Notes under the pieces: generated by a model
Database searches by the model: none
The model's input: only the letters and a program-made list of their open reading frames with translations
Told to the model about the DNA's origin: nothing
Translations under genes and position numbers: made by a program
Shown: piece after piece, positions 31,641 through 43,029 of the stretch
How the letters are laid out: each line of letters begins with the position of its first letter
Position numbering within the stretch: position 1 is the first letter of the stretch
Source: Prorocentrum cordatum
Lineage: Eukaryota; Sar; Dinophyceae; Prorocentrales; Prorocentraceae
Length of the DNA: 64,000 bases
Assembly (NCBI GenBank): GCA_963575745.1
Contig: CAUYUJ010020153.1
Span: 1-64,000 of the forward strand
Direction: 5' to 3'

Positions 31641-31789
31641 GCGCGGCGAGGACAAGTGGGGATAACCTTAAGGGGGGGCGGGGGGGGCGGGAGGCCGCTG
31701 GGAGGAGGGTAAGATAGGCACGGGTAGAAAATCGAAGGAGGAGGACAGGGGGGGAGATGATGTATGACGATGCCTCGGGGAGGAGGGGC

Positions 31790-32033
31790 AGGAGTACTGC
31801 AACGCGTGGACCCTCAAACAGTGCGCCTCCATGGCGAAGGTGTATTCGAAGCACTCGCACTGGGATCTCATGGGCCGGGCCCCGAGTGCAGGCACTGTTT
31901 GGAGCAGGTGGGTGGGGGGGCAGGCAAGAACGCATGGCCTTCCAAATGCGCTCGACGCAGCCGCCTGCGCGCCGAACCCGAACAGGGCCGGGGTCGTCGC
32001 GGCCTGCGTGCGCTCGGCGATCAGGATGCCCAC
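31790..32033 (-). CDS. Exon candidate of unassigned gene
   Basis: The frame reads ILIAERTQAATTPALFGFGA, then SSAFGRPC and RSQCECFEYTFAMEAHCLRV. Cys spacing (CEC, later C) is notable. It lies between neighbouring exons on the same strand and after a CCTCCT tract. Confidence 0.4.
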
Positions 32034-32332
32034 CGCCCTCCTGAGAGCTGGGCAGCGGCGGCGGAAAAGAGAGCGCGAGAGGCGTCATCCCTCCTCCTCC
32101 TCCTCCTCATTCCCCTGCTGCTGCTGCTTTTCTGACCCCCTGCTTGCCCATTCCCCCTCCTCGTCCTCCTCCGCCCTTCCTTCCCTCCTTCTCCTCCTCC
32201 CCCTCCTCCTCGTCCGTATTTCCCCCCCGCATCCTCGCAATCGCCCTCGCCCTCCCCGTACCCCATCCGCCTCCTGCGAGGCCAATCGGGGAACGCGAGC
32301 AAGAGGCTAGGGCGCAACAGCAACGCAGTGGA

Positions 32333-32490
32333 TAAGCGCTGGCTGTCCTGCGGGAGCGCCGACTCGCCTCGCGGCGTCACACCCGAGGCGCGCTCGTACG
32401 TGCTCGGGGTGACGATGAAGCGCAGGTCCGAGGAATGGATCTGCTCAGCCACCGTCGACGGCACCAGGAAGCCCTGGGCGCGAGGCGGGG
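32333..32490 (-). CDS. Exon candidate of unassigned gene
   Basis: The frame reads AQGFLVPSTVAEQIHSSDLR and FIVTPSTYERASGVTPRGES, ending near PQDSQR before a GGA/CCT intron. Composition is protein-like. Borders approximate. Confidence 0.45.
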
Positions 32491-32879
32491 TGGCAGAGGG
32501 GCAGCGGCCTCACCCCATTTTCCTAGGTCGCCTAGATCCCCCCACGCGAAGCGCTCCGCGCCCTCGCGCAGCCCTCAGCCCCCAGGAACCCTCGGGGCGA
32601 ATCGCAGACGGAGTCCACGCAGCGCGATTATCTTCGCGACACGGCGACGAGGGTTACTATCAAACGCACCCCGATGAGAGGCCAAGAGGCGAGAAGGGGA
32701 AACGTGGACGGGTAGAGACTGGATGGGGCTCGGACCCGCTCGAACTCGACGGCAGAGGGGACGTCCGCCCCCTCCCATCCACATCGCCTGGAGGAAGGTC
32801 CTGCTCATAGGAGGGGGCATGGGGGAGAGAGGGAGGGCGAACACGGCAGACGTTTCGGCGCAAGCCGATCCCCGCTAAA

Positions 32880-33336
32880 CCTTGGGTTGAGTTGTGGCCA
32901 TGCCCATATCAACAAGAAATTGAACGAGCCTAGTAGGATCAATGTGCGGAATCGGCCCCCAAGTCTTATTGCTCTGATCTGGCAACTGCAACGCGCCAGG
33001 GCCAGCCCGACGATATCGAGATACAGTCCACACCAACATAGTCGATGCAGCAGCGGGCTCAAAGCAACCGAACTGACGAGCTTGCCACAACACTGAGGGT
33101 AACTGAGCATCAGCCGCTGACAACCGACGCACATCCGATAGTTCTACTGACCCCCAGCAGTCGCTAACGCTCCGACGAGCCACTTTCCGCACGGAGACGA
33201 GCAGGAAGCTGCGTGGGAGCGCGTTCCCCCGCTTCCGCTTCAACCCGCCGTGCGGGGCCCGCGCCGCGATGTCCTCGACGCCCTGGCCGAGGTCACCGAG
33301 GTCCATCATAGCGGCACCGCCGCCTAGCCCGCCCAC
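32880..33336 (-). CDS. First recognised exon of the 23-33 kb gene
   Basis: An ATG at 33336 begins MGGLGGGAAMMDLGDLGQGV. Then follow KRKRGNALPRSFLLVSVRKV (nuclear-localisation-like), SVSDCWGSVELSDVRRLSAA, PSVLWQARQFGCFEPAAAST and PHIDPTRLVQFLVDMGMATT. No SL relict was found upstream. The start is the first Met in the frame after a stop and is only provisional. Confidence 0.5.
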
Positions 33337-33649
33337 GAATCATCAAAGCAACGACGACGCACGACGACGCGCAGACGACTACAGCACAAACGAAACGCGC
33401 GCAATCACAGCATGCGCAAATGCAAATACGAACGCAATCATGCACTGCAATCGCGTTCGACGAAACACTATATACACATGCAAATGCAATGCTCTCCCCC
33501 TCCCTCCAGAAAGCGCGGCATCATGCGCCGCCCTCGCGCGGCCCCCAGCGGCCCGCGGCCAGCGAGGCGGCGAGCGCCGCGCGCCCGGGGGCCCCAGGAC
33601 GCCCGGGCCAGAACCGAAGCAGCGGCGGCCCGCAGAGGCAATGGCACGC

Positions 33650-34310
33650 GCGACTCCGTCTCCCCATCCTCCACATCACTGCTCCTGCTCCGTCTCTTCC
33701 TCCTCGTCGTTCCACCTTCTCCTCCAGCCTCCTCCTCTTCCCCCGCTGCCTTGCCCCTCCGCCGCCTCGCCCCTCCTCCTCCTCCTCCACCTCGGCCTCC
33801 GCGATACGCGTCGAACGCGATATTGCGGGGAAGGCGAGGGCGCGGCGGGCGCCGGGGCGAGAAGGCGATGCGCGGCGGGCGCCGGGGAGGGGGGAACTTA
33901 CCCATTATCATAAAACTTCGAAGGAGGACGAGAGGACGAGGAGGACAAGGAGGAGGAGAAACAACATCTTTTGATGTGCCAATGATTTGGAGCCTCCTCC
34001 TCCTCCTCGTCCTGATCCTCCTCCTGCTCGGTGTCGTCTTCGTCATCGTCGTCGTCCTCCTCCCCCCCGCCCTTGGCATCGTCGTCGCCCTCCTTCTCCT
34101 CTTCCTCCTCCTCCTCCTCCTTTTCCTCCTCATCCTCCCCCTCGTTCTCTTCCTCCTCGTCCTCCTCCTTGTCCTCGTCCTCCTCCTATTCGGTATCATC
34201 GTCGTCGTCGTCTCTCATCCTCATCCTCCTCCTTGGTATCGTCGTCGTCGGCATCGTCCTCCTCCTGCTCTCCCCTTCCTTTTTTTCTCCTCCCCCTCCT
34301 CCGCCCCCTC
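33650..34310. repeat. Interrupted CCT/CTT/GTC arrays
   Basis: Pyrimidine-rich imperfect triplets (cct, ctc, gtc) dominate 33660-33790 and 33990-34310. Frames give Ser, Pro, Leu or Arg runs only. Confidence 0.8.
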
Positions 34311-34692
34311 CTCCTTTGCGTGCTCTGCCCAGGTGGCCTTCGTCGCGCGCATATACGTTCGAACGTGGGCGTCCGAGGCCATCTTGGGCGTCTTGGGCCA
34401 CATTGTGCCTTGCAGAATGCATCAGCGATGCTGCTGTACACCCTCCCTTGTCCCCTCCTCATATGTCCATACAAGTCTACACCTGGCGACGGCGCCCGCC
34501 TCGCCTCGAACGGCCCCGAAGACGAAGGCGAGGAGGGCGACAAGGAGAAGGGCGAGGACGAGGAGGACGACAAGGATGAGGACGAAGGAGAAGGAGGAGG
34601 AGGAGCGGCAACGCGCGCGTGGACATCGGCGATGGACCGCGCGTGGTTTCTAACCTTGACTTGTGGTTTGCGCTCCGCCAGGGCACGTTTCA

Positions 34693-34726
34693 GGGCTCGG
34701 TGGGTCTGCTTAACAGCTTCTTACCA
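34693..34726 (+). repeat. 34-bp repeat, inverted copy of 8522-8555
   Basis: Identical over 34 bp to the minus strand of 8522-8555. It lies just outside the RNase H remnant that begins at 34755. Confidence 0.85.
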
Positions 34727-34754
34727 CGCGGGCCCCCGCATTTGAGTTGGCGAC

Positions 34755-36259
34755 TCACACCGCGCAGGAGGCTAGATCTCGTCCGGGCTTGACTGGCAAC
34801 CCTACATGAAACCATGGGTCAGCATCCTGCCCTTCAGGGGCCAAGTGCCAGCGCTGAGCCCAATCGTCCGCGACATTCGAAGTGCCGGAAATGTGCGCAA
34901 CAAAACCACTCGATTTCTCTGTGGCGAGAAGAAGGGCCCTCAACTCCCCTCTGGGGACTCAGTGGCGCTCTCCAACGGAGGCTCCTGACATAGAAATGTA
35001 TACATGAATCGGATCGAACGATGAAACTTGCGCCGCAGATAAGCCGACACGCCCGTATCTCGCATGGCCAGACAGCTCGAGGCCACTGGAATCACCAAAC
35101 AAGAATTGAGGCTGGCTTCGAGTACCCGCGCCTAAATTGCCAGAGCTGAGGACGCCCGAGGTATGCCCTTGCTCCTCGGACGATGGGGCCCCCACCCTCA
35201 CCCATGCTGATGGTGGAAGCTCGCCAGGAACACGCACTGCATATTCCCAGCTGGTGAAGGCCTCCCCGGCCCAAGTATCTATGAAATATGAAACAGCTGC
35301 TCTTGCATGTTCACTGCAACTCCATGCGCGATGGAAATCCGGCTCCTTGTTCGCTCGGCACCGAGGGCGCCTCTCGTCAATGGCGATGCCCTTGGAAGCA
35401 GCCCGCCTCGCTCTCCATATGCAAGGCCACGGCGTCTTGCTGCCGTGCTGACCATCGGCAGGGAAAGCCTGCTACCTTGCTCCAGCGCCAACAGCAGCTT
35501 ACAAAGCCGTCGCAAGGGTGCACAGTCCACGCCCTGCTCCATGCCTGAGCCACAAAAGTGCGTCGACGCTTGGGCCCACATTGCATTGGATACCACTGCT
35601 GCGCAGCTGGCTCCTAGCGCGCGCCGATGCAGATCTCCCAGGGATTTGGCTTGTTCCATCCAACTACCACTGTCACGTGCGGAAGACGCATCTGCGCGAT
35701 GCTGAACTTTATCTGCAATTCGACTAGGACAATCCACGAAAACTCGCAGCTGTCGCGCGTCGAACTCGGCCCCGTCGCGCAGCGCTCGAAACGCGCGCGG
35801 CCGCTCATCCCGCGGCGAGCCCTCGGGGCGAACAACAGAGTGCTGCTTCCCAGGCCCCTCATCAACATGCTTGCCAAGGGGTTCCAGCGAGCGAAGCCTT
35901 TGACGAAGTCCGCGGCTGCGAAAGTAGCGTTTGACCAGGCTTGCAAGAACAGCGCGGACGCGAGCCCGCCGCCCAGCCAACAGATCAGCACCGGCAAGCT
36001 GCACGCCGCCTCTCCCGTTAGTGGTGGGGTGCAACGCGGGGCCCGGGGCCGCTGCGACGCGTCGCCCCTGGGCTGGCCTGAATATCATGATGCCTCTGAA
36101 TTCTGAATCGCAAATTCGAATGCGTTGGCCCGCGAGGCGTACGTGGGGGAAATTGCCCGCGCCATCGCTGGCGGGTTGAGGCGAGAAGGTACGGGGCGGG
36201 GGGCGGCGGGAGAGGGGGGGCAGGCACTGCTGGGTTGAAACCCAACATCTCTCTTGCAA
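34755..36259 (-). pseudogene. Retroelement remnant: RNase H and part of reverse transcriptase
   Basis: Toward its 3' end one frame reads LLLATEKSSGFVAHISGTSN followed by VADDWAQRWH, as in the last RNase H block of retroelements (host-derived 'p.g.N.vAD.ls'). Upstream in another frame, PQFLFGDSSGLELSGHARYG fits the first RNase H block, where 'DaSg' carries the first catalytic Asp. Between 35280 and 36259 several open frames (for example FVKGFARWNPLASMLMRGLG) look like a worn polymerase region. The frames do not connect. The element type (Ty3-, copia- or DIRS-like) cannot be decided. Confidence 0.5.
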
Positions 36260-36599
36260 TCCAACCAGGTCAGCTCAGCTATATAGAAATCAACGCCACG
36301 GGAAGGAGGAAGGGGAAGCGAGGGGAGAGAGGGGGCGGGTCGACCGCCGGAGTCCGACAGAAACGAACTACCCTGAGCTCCCGCCGCAGGCGCAGCCGGT
36401 TAAGGCTCGGACTCCTGGGCCCGCCGACCCCCCTCGGACCGCGACCCCTCGTCGCCGGGGCCCTGAGTCCTGGAGAACGGGCCCCAAGGGGAATTGAAAG
36501 TCAAGCCCGCTGCTGCCTGCGCCAGGTTCTACTGTGGACCCAGAACCAAGAAAATAGATCACTGAAGAACTGATCGATCTTTTTCCTAGCAACTGATAT

Positions 36600-36988
<389 letters not shown>

Positions 36989-37119
36989 GGCTCGAGAGTT
37001 TCCACTCAGAGCGAGCCCCAGGAGGCAGCCTTCGCGCGGCGGGACTGTCATGTCTGAGAGTGCCTCGCTGTCATGCTGATGCCTCCTACCCTATCCCAAG
37101 CATACGCAGGTACTGCCGC

Positions 37120-37467
37120 CATGGAGCCACCAGCCCAGCGCCGCAATGCCCGCGCATGCAGTTCGTTTCACCCTCAGCTACTGCCTGGCCCGCTTCGAGA
37201 ATGCCACTGCCAATTCATCGAGCATAGGCACCAGGACCTTGCCATCTACGTGCCCGTCCTGCACGGGCGCGACCTTCCTGAACCACCTGGCCACGCCCCA
37301 CGCGTGCTTCGAGCGAATCTTCACGAAGATCTCCGCATTCTAGAGCACGACGTGTACCACCTGCGCGCTGAGCTGCGCGCGCACCGAGCTGACCACCACG
37401 CTCACCCACACGGCACTAACGCCGACACCGACGACTTCGTCCAGCACTTGCCCACCCCGCTACGGCC
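37120..37467 (+). CDS. Candidate first exon of the 37-43 kb gene
   Basis: A frame with MEPPAQRRNARACSSFHPQL, then LREDLRILEHDVYHLRAELR-like helix and HGTNADTDDFVQHLPTPLRP ends at GGCCAG|GTAATC, a normal GT donor (37468). It is the nearest protein-like block upstream of the long repeat protein. The true start may lie further up, but a CT array begins 130 bp upstream. Confidence 0.4.
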
Positions 37468-38932
37468 AGGTAATCGGGGGGGGGTCGGGCTCCCGACTGC
37501 TGAGGGAGACGGTGCTGAGAGCGGTCGGGCTGTTCCCACGCCTGCCGTCGTCGCGCCGTGCGCGACAAGCAGCCGGACCCCGACCCCCCCCGGGAGCGCT
37601 TCCGCGGCCTCGCCAGCACCGCCCTCACCTTCACCGGCATTATCCCGCTGAACTTCGGGTACGTCCTCGGCCCCACTTTCGGCATCGTTCTTGGCATCGT
37701 CGACGCGGTCCTGCGCACCATTGGCACGGGCACCAGGAGTGTCGTCAACAACATCGTCGACTCCACCAGCACGGCGGGCCCAGCCCACCCTAAAAGGGCC
37801 GTCAAGGTCGGCAGCATGATCTTCGGCGCCATCGGCACCGCCTGCGGCCACAAGGGCACGGCGGGTCTGGGCCGCCCCAAACGGGCCACCATTTTCGCCG
37901 CCTTCATGCTTGTCGTCGCATCGACCTCAACATCGACACCAGCACTGCCGACCGCAGTGACACCAGCCCCGACGAGCCCACCGTCATCACCTACCCTGTC
38001 CCCTCGCCCGTGCCCGCCAGCGAGGGTGCAGTCTTCAGGCGCACCTTCGGCTGCTGGGGCCGCCATGCCACGATATGTCATGTCCTCGGCACCTGCATTG
38101 ATGAGCCTTTCAACATCCTCTGTCCTGACGCCTCGCCCAGGGCCGCTGGCGAGGGTGCAGTCTTCAGGCGCACCTGACACCAGTGGGGCCGCCCTGCCAT
38201 GCCATGACCCGTCCGCCTTGTCCACACCAGCGTCCGTGCCAATGCCCGCATCGACGTCAATATCGACGCCAGCATCGTCCTCGGCAGCACCCACGCCCAC
38301 GTCCATGACGGACCACATCCCAGCACCGCAGACAGCACTGAAGACAGCTCTAACGACGGCACTGCAGTCAGCCTCGACGCCAGCGGGGGGCACAGATTCG
38401 ACACCATCCCCGCCCCCTCCCTCGCCCCGCCCCGCTGGAGGAGGAGGAGACGACGACGACGACCACGACGACCATGACGACGCTGCTCCGACGCCGGCTC
38501 CAATGTCAGCATCGACGCTCGCATCGACGGCAGCAACGACCACGGCTTCGCCGACTCCGACGGCAGCATCAACAGCAGCGACGCCAGCACTGCCAGCGGC
38601 GGCTCCGATGTCCACAGCGACCACGCCCACAACATCATTGTTGGCGGACCCGCGTAAACAGAGGGAGCCACGTCTGCACGCCTACAGCGGCCATGCTTAC
38701 ATCCACACCCCACTGCGATACGCCCCATCGGCGGCCTCACCCGCAAGCGCCCACACAGGATCCTGTCATCGGCATTCGGCCGCAAGCGACGCCAGCACCA
38801 GTAATGGCCACTCCTGTGCTCCCTGTATGGCCACTCGCTCGGCGGCGCCTTCAGGCCCGCCGAAGCATGGTGACCTACAGACGCCAGTGTCGCAGTCAGC
38901 TTCGACACCAGACCCGACATCCACCTCGACGT

Positions 38933-40310
38933 CAGCAGCGAGGCCAGCACCGACGACAACCCCGACACCAGCAACGCCGACGTCAGCTCCCTCGCCTGCG
39001 CCTATGCCGGTACCCACGCCAGAGTTGCAACCAGCATTGACGCCAGCTTCGACGGCTGCATTGACGCTAGCATCGACGGCAGCACCTGCTACAGCGTCGA
39101 CGCCAGCATTAACACAGGGTCGGCCTCAGTATCGTCGGCACCGACGGCGGCATCGACGACGAGATCGATGCCGTCAGGCACACCCACGGCTATTGGGGCC
39201 GCCATGCCACGCCGTATCATGTCCGCCACGTCGACACCTACGCCTGCGCCACGGCCCGCATCGACCCCAACAGCGACGTCAGCACCGACGACCGCATCGA
39301 CGCCTGCCTCGACGAGCCCTCGGCCATTCACTGTCCTGACGCCTCCCCCAGGTCTGCTGGCGCGGGTGCCGTCTTCAGGCGCACCCTACGCTAGTGGGAC
39401 CGCCATGTCATGTTATGACACGTCTGCCTCGTCGATTTCATCGTCTGCGGCACAGTCTGCATCGACGACAACATCGACGACAGCATCGGTACAGTCTGCT
39501 CAAGGCTGGCTCAAGGCCTGGTGGGGCGGGCAGGCCACTCAGTCCGAGTGGGGCTGTACCCGCTTAAATTCCCGATCGCACCTGTACCCCCTTAAATTCC
39601 CGATCCCTCCACAGTCATCGACGACAGCAGCGAGGCCAGCACCGACGACAACCCCGACACCAGCAACGCCGACGTCAGCTCCCTCGCCTGCGCCTATGCC
39701 GGTACCCACGCCAGAGTTGCAGCCAGCATTGACGCCAGCTTCGACGGCTGCATTGACGCTAGCATCGACGACAGCACCTGCTACAGCGTCGACGCCAGCA
39801 TTGACGACAGGGTCGGCCTCAGTATCGTCGGCACCGACGGCGGCATCGACGACGAGATCGATGCCGTCAGGCACACCCACGGCTATTGGGGCCGCCATGC
39901 CACGCCGTATCATGTCCGCCACGTCGACACCTACGCCTGCGCCACGGCCCGCATCGACCCCAACAGCGACGTCAGCACCGACGACCGCATCGACGCCTGC
40001 CTCGACGAGCCCTCGGCCATTCACTGTCCTGACGCCTCCCCCAGGTCTGCTGGCGCGGGTGCCGTCTTCAGGCGCACCCTACGCTAGTGGGACCGCCATG
40101 TCATGTTATGACACGTCTGCCTCGTCGATTTCATCGTCTGCGGCACAGTCTGCATCGACGACAACATCGACGACAGCATCGGTACAGTCTGCTCAAGGCT
40201 GGCTCAAGGCCTGGTGGGGCGGGCAGGCCACTCAGTCCGAGTGGGGCTGTACCCGCTTAAATTCCCGATCGCACCTGTACCCCCTTAAATTCCCGATCCC
40301 TCCACAGTCA
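38933..40310 (+). repeat. 693-bp tandem duplication inside the gene
   Basis: The unit from about 38933 recurs from about 39625 (offset 692-693 bp). Copies are nearly identical, including the non-repetitive segment SEWGCTRLNSRSHLYPLKFP. Copy 1 has ttaacacagg where copy 2 has ttgacgacagg, a 1-nt deletion in copy 1 that shifts the frame. Confidence 0.95.
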
Positions 40311-41533
40311 TCGACGACAGCACGGACGGCAGCTGTGACGGCCGCATCGGCAGTGCCAGTTTTCGGGCGGCCGCCCACGGCGGCAGCCATGTCAGACTCG
40401 CCGGCGGCATCATCGTCTACGGTAACATGCGTACCACTGAACGTATCAGAGCAAATAGGTGGGACAAAATGCGTTGTACTTTTCAAGAGCGTGTCAGGGC
40501 AGTGCTGTGCACAGTACCCCATGGGCACCCACTGCGACACCCCGTGGGGCAACAACTACAGACCAGCGAGAACAGCCTCACAAGTAACACCTACGCCCAC
40601 GACTACGGCGCCACCAACACCAGACCCGCACGCAGCTCCGACACCAGCGACAGCGCCGGCCTCGAGTGCAGCCGAGACGTCAGCACCAATGACAGCAGCT
40701 CCGACGCCAGCATCGGCAGTGTCAGCATCCACGCCTGCCCCCTGGACGGCGACGTCAGAGCCGAAGGCAGCACCGACGTCCCTGTCGACGCCCGCACCGA
40801 CGCCAGCACTGACGACAGCTCTGACACCAGCACCTCCAGCGCCAGCGGCCGCCCCCACCACGCCGGCACCAAAGCCAGAGTCACAGGCAGCAGCGACGTC
40901 AGACCCGACACCCACCCCGACGTCAACAGTGAGGCCAGCACCGACGACAGCTCCGACGCCAGCACCGCCAGCGTCACCACCCACGCCCGCGCCTACGCCG
41001 GTACCCACGCCAGAGTTGCAGCCAGCATCTACGCCAACTCCGCCGTCTGCATCGACGCTCGCATCCATGGCAGCATCGTCCATAGCTTCGACACCAGCAC
41101 TGCCAGCGGCAGCACCCACGCCCACGCCTACGCGGGCACCAACGTTGACACCAGCACCAACGCCGGCACCGAGCGCAGCCGAGACGCATCGCCGACGAAA
41201 ACTCTCACGCCAACCCTGCCAGATTCAGCACGCCCTGAGTCGTCCGCGGCGGCACCAAAGGTGGCACCCACGTCGGCCTACACGGCAGCGTTCGTGGAGC
41301 GTGTGTGGTTGGAGGTCATCGAGTGGTACAACGTGGTGTCACCGTCCACGTGGGCCACCCTGTGCGCCACGTACGTCATGTACTCCTTTTTCATCGGCTT
41401 CCGCGACGAGTGGCGGCGACGGAGCGCAGCTACAGTGCGGCGGCGACGCCGACAGCGCGGGGGCGACGTCGACCGCAGACGCCATCTAGGCCACCAGACG
41501 GCCGCCCAGGGCCGCCCTGGCATCAGCCCCCAC

Positions 41534-41875
41534 ACTGCCTCGAGCCTCGAGCCGACCTCCCTGCCAAAACCTGGTAGCACGCCAGCGGGGGCGGCTTCAG
41601 CCCCCCCGCATGGCACCACGCCTGCCATTCCTGTCATCGGTACCCACACTGCCTCAAGCCTCGAGTCGACCCCCCCGTCAAAACCTGGTAGCACGCCAGC
41701 GGGGGCGGCTTCAGCCCCCCCGCATGGCACCACGCCTGCCATTCCTGTCATCGGTCCCCACGCTGCCTCGAGCCCTGGGGTGACCTCCCCGCCACAACCT
41801 GGTAGCACGGCAGCGGGGCCAGCCTCGGCCGTCTCGCATGCTCACACGCCTGCCCTGGGTCCTGGCTCCCTCGCA
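41534..41875 (+). repeat. Three 114-bp (38-aa) tandem units
   Basis: Units start at 41534, 41648 and 41762. Each encodes a variant of ASSLEPTSLPKPGSTPAGAA followed by SAPPHGTTPAIPVIG. The third unit is more diverged. Units stay in frame with the surrounding protein. Confidence 0.9.
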
Positions 41876-42648
41876 ACCTCGCGTGTTAGCACCAGCACTG
41901 CCAGCACTAGCACTGTGACTGTACGGGAGCACTTCGAGCGCTTCCTCGGACCGCAACCAGCCACCATCGGTCACCTCCGAGCCGTAAACTGCCGTTTGGC
42001 CGCTTGGATCCCACCGCGGCTCCACGCGGGCACAGCGGTCATCGTCCAGGGTCAAGTCCACAACCCCATCAACGGCCTCCGAGGTATCGTACGAGGGCAG
42101 TCCAGCGAGCACCCCGGCCACTGGACCGTCACGCTGTCGTCTGGGGACACCGCCCACCTGAGATGCTCCAGTCTGACCGTCCCTGCACCTGCGCTCCGCG
42201 CCGAGATGCCGTCCCCCAGTACGGGCGCACAGACCAAGGCCCAAACTCAGGGACCCCAGCCCGGCCCAGCAGTGGACCCACGCCACCGTACCTCAGCAGC
42301 ACAGCGCCCTGACGTCACGGCAGCAGTACCCTGCAGGCCACCTGCGCTGACCGTCCCACCAGGCAGCCGCGCCCAGACTGAACGCACAGCTGACTGTGAA
42401 GTCGGACTCCGAGACTCACGCGACGACGGCGCCGACGACCACTACCTCCACCACGACCTCGGGGCGCAAGCGCCCGTGGGCTTCTGGGACCCGATCGGGT
42501 ACGCAGCCGACGGCCCCAGCTACGGCCCCCCTACGGCCGGCCCCTCTGCGGCGAAGCCCGTGAGCAGCAGCGTCGCCGCTGGGAGGCAGGACGCCGACCC
42601 TAGCGGCCGCATTTTCCAGGGTGCGGACACGCTGCGAGAGGTCGCGAG

Positions 42649-43026
42649 ATGCTGTCGCACCTGAAGGAGCAGGACCTGCTCCAACGACTGGAGGCTGAGG
42701 AGCGCTCCGACAGGAGGAGGCTGAGGAGGCTGAGGGCCAAACGCAAGGCCGCAGCAGCCGCCGAGGGGGGCGGCGGGGACGCCGCGCAGGCCCAGGAGGA
42801 GCCACCCTACCAGGATGCTCCGGCTCCTGCGCTCCGCCGGGCCAAGCGGATCCTCTTGTCATGGGTGTTGGCCGCGTACTGCCGCCTCTTGTGGCGGTCC
42901 CCGACCGCCGCCCCGCTAGGCACACCCACTGGTTCCGCGAAGCTGGACCACAGTGCGACGGACCGAGAAAGGCCGACGCGCAGCCGACTGCCCACCGATG
43001 CATCGAGCTCCGCCTATGGAATCTGA
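42649..43026 (+). CDS. Coiled-coil segment, likely continuation after a frameshift
   Basis: Overlapping the end of the long frame by 16 nt, this frame reads MLSHLKEQDLLQRLEAEERS then DRRRLRRLRAKRKAAAAAEG, a charged helix. Later residues RILLSWVLAAYCRLLW may be a membrane segment. The upstream frame ends REVARCCRT and loses meaning at the same place, so a frameshift near 42600 is likely. Function unknown. Confidence 0.35.
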   Translation: MLSHLKEQDLLQRLEAEERSDRRRLRRLRAKRKAAAAAEGGGGDAAQAQEEPPYQDAPAPALRRAKRILLSWVLAAYCRLLWRSPTAAPLGTPTGSAKLDHSATDRERPTRSRLPTDASSSAYGI

Positions 43027-43029
43027 GAG

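Larger units (their letters stand above)
37600..42664 (+). pseudogene. Long Ala/Thr/Pro/Ser-rich protein, frameshifted
   Basis: Three joined frames: 37558-39110, 39110-41190 and 41190-42664. The N-terminal part has a hydrophobic stretch, TFTGIIPLNFGYVLGPTFGI and VLGIVDAVLRTI. Most of the rest is STPAST-type low complexity. The third frame has FVERVWLEVIEWYNVVSPST then ATYVMYSFFIGFRDEWRRR (a possible membrane segment followed by basic residues), a 38-residue triplicate, and a KOW/SH3-like region AGTAVIVQGQVHNPINGLRG ... WTVTLSSGDTAHLRCSSLTV. A 1-nt deletion near 39105 and another shift near 41190 break it. The opposite strand is also widely open, an effect of composition. It could be mucin-like or surface protein debris; function unknown. 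Confidence 0.5.

Noticed and set aside
33412-34653. 413-aa plus-strand ORF with long Leu/Val/Ile runs resembling membrane segments
   Set aside because: The hydrophobic runs come from CCT/CTC/GTC repeats; flanking parts have no recognisable protein.
37416-38630. 404-aa minus-strand ORF and similar antisense ORFs to 41.8 kb
   Set aside because: They are antisense to the Ala/Thr/Pro/Ser-rich gene and stay open because of its composition. They contain only Val/Ala/Gly/Asp runs.
39495-39530. 'ggctcaaggctggctcaagg' as a possible SL fragment
   Set aside because: Only the GGCTCAAG end matches; the CCGTAGCCATTTT part is absent, and the sequence is within the duplicated coding unit.
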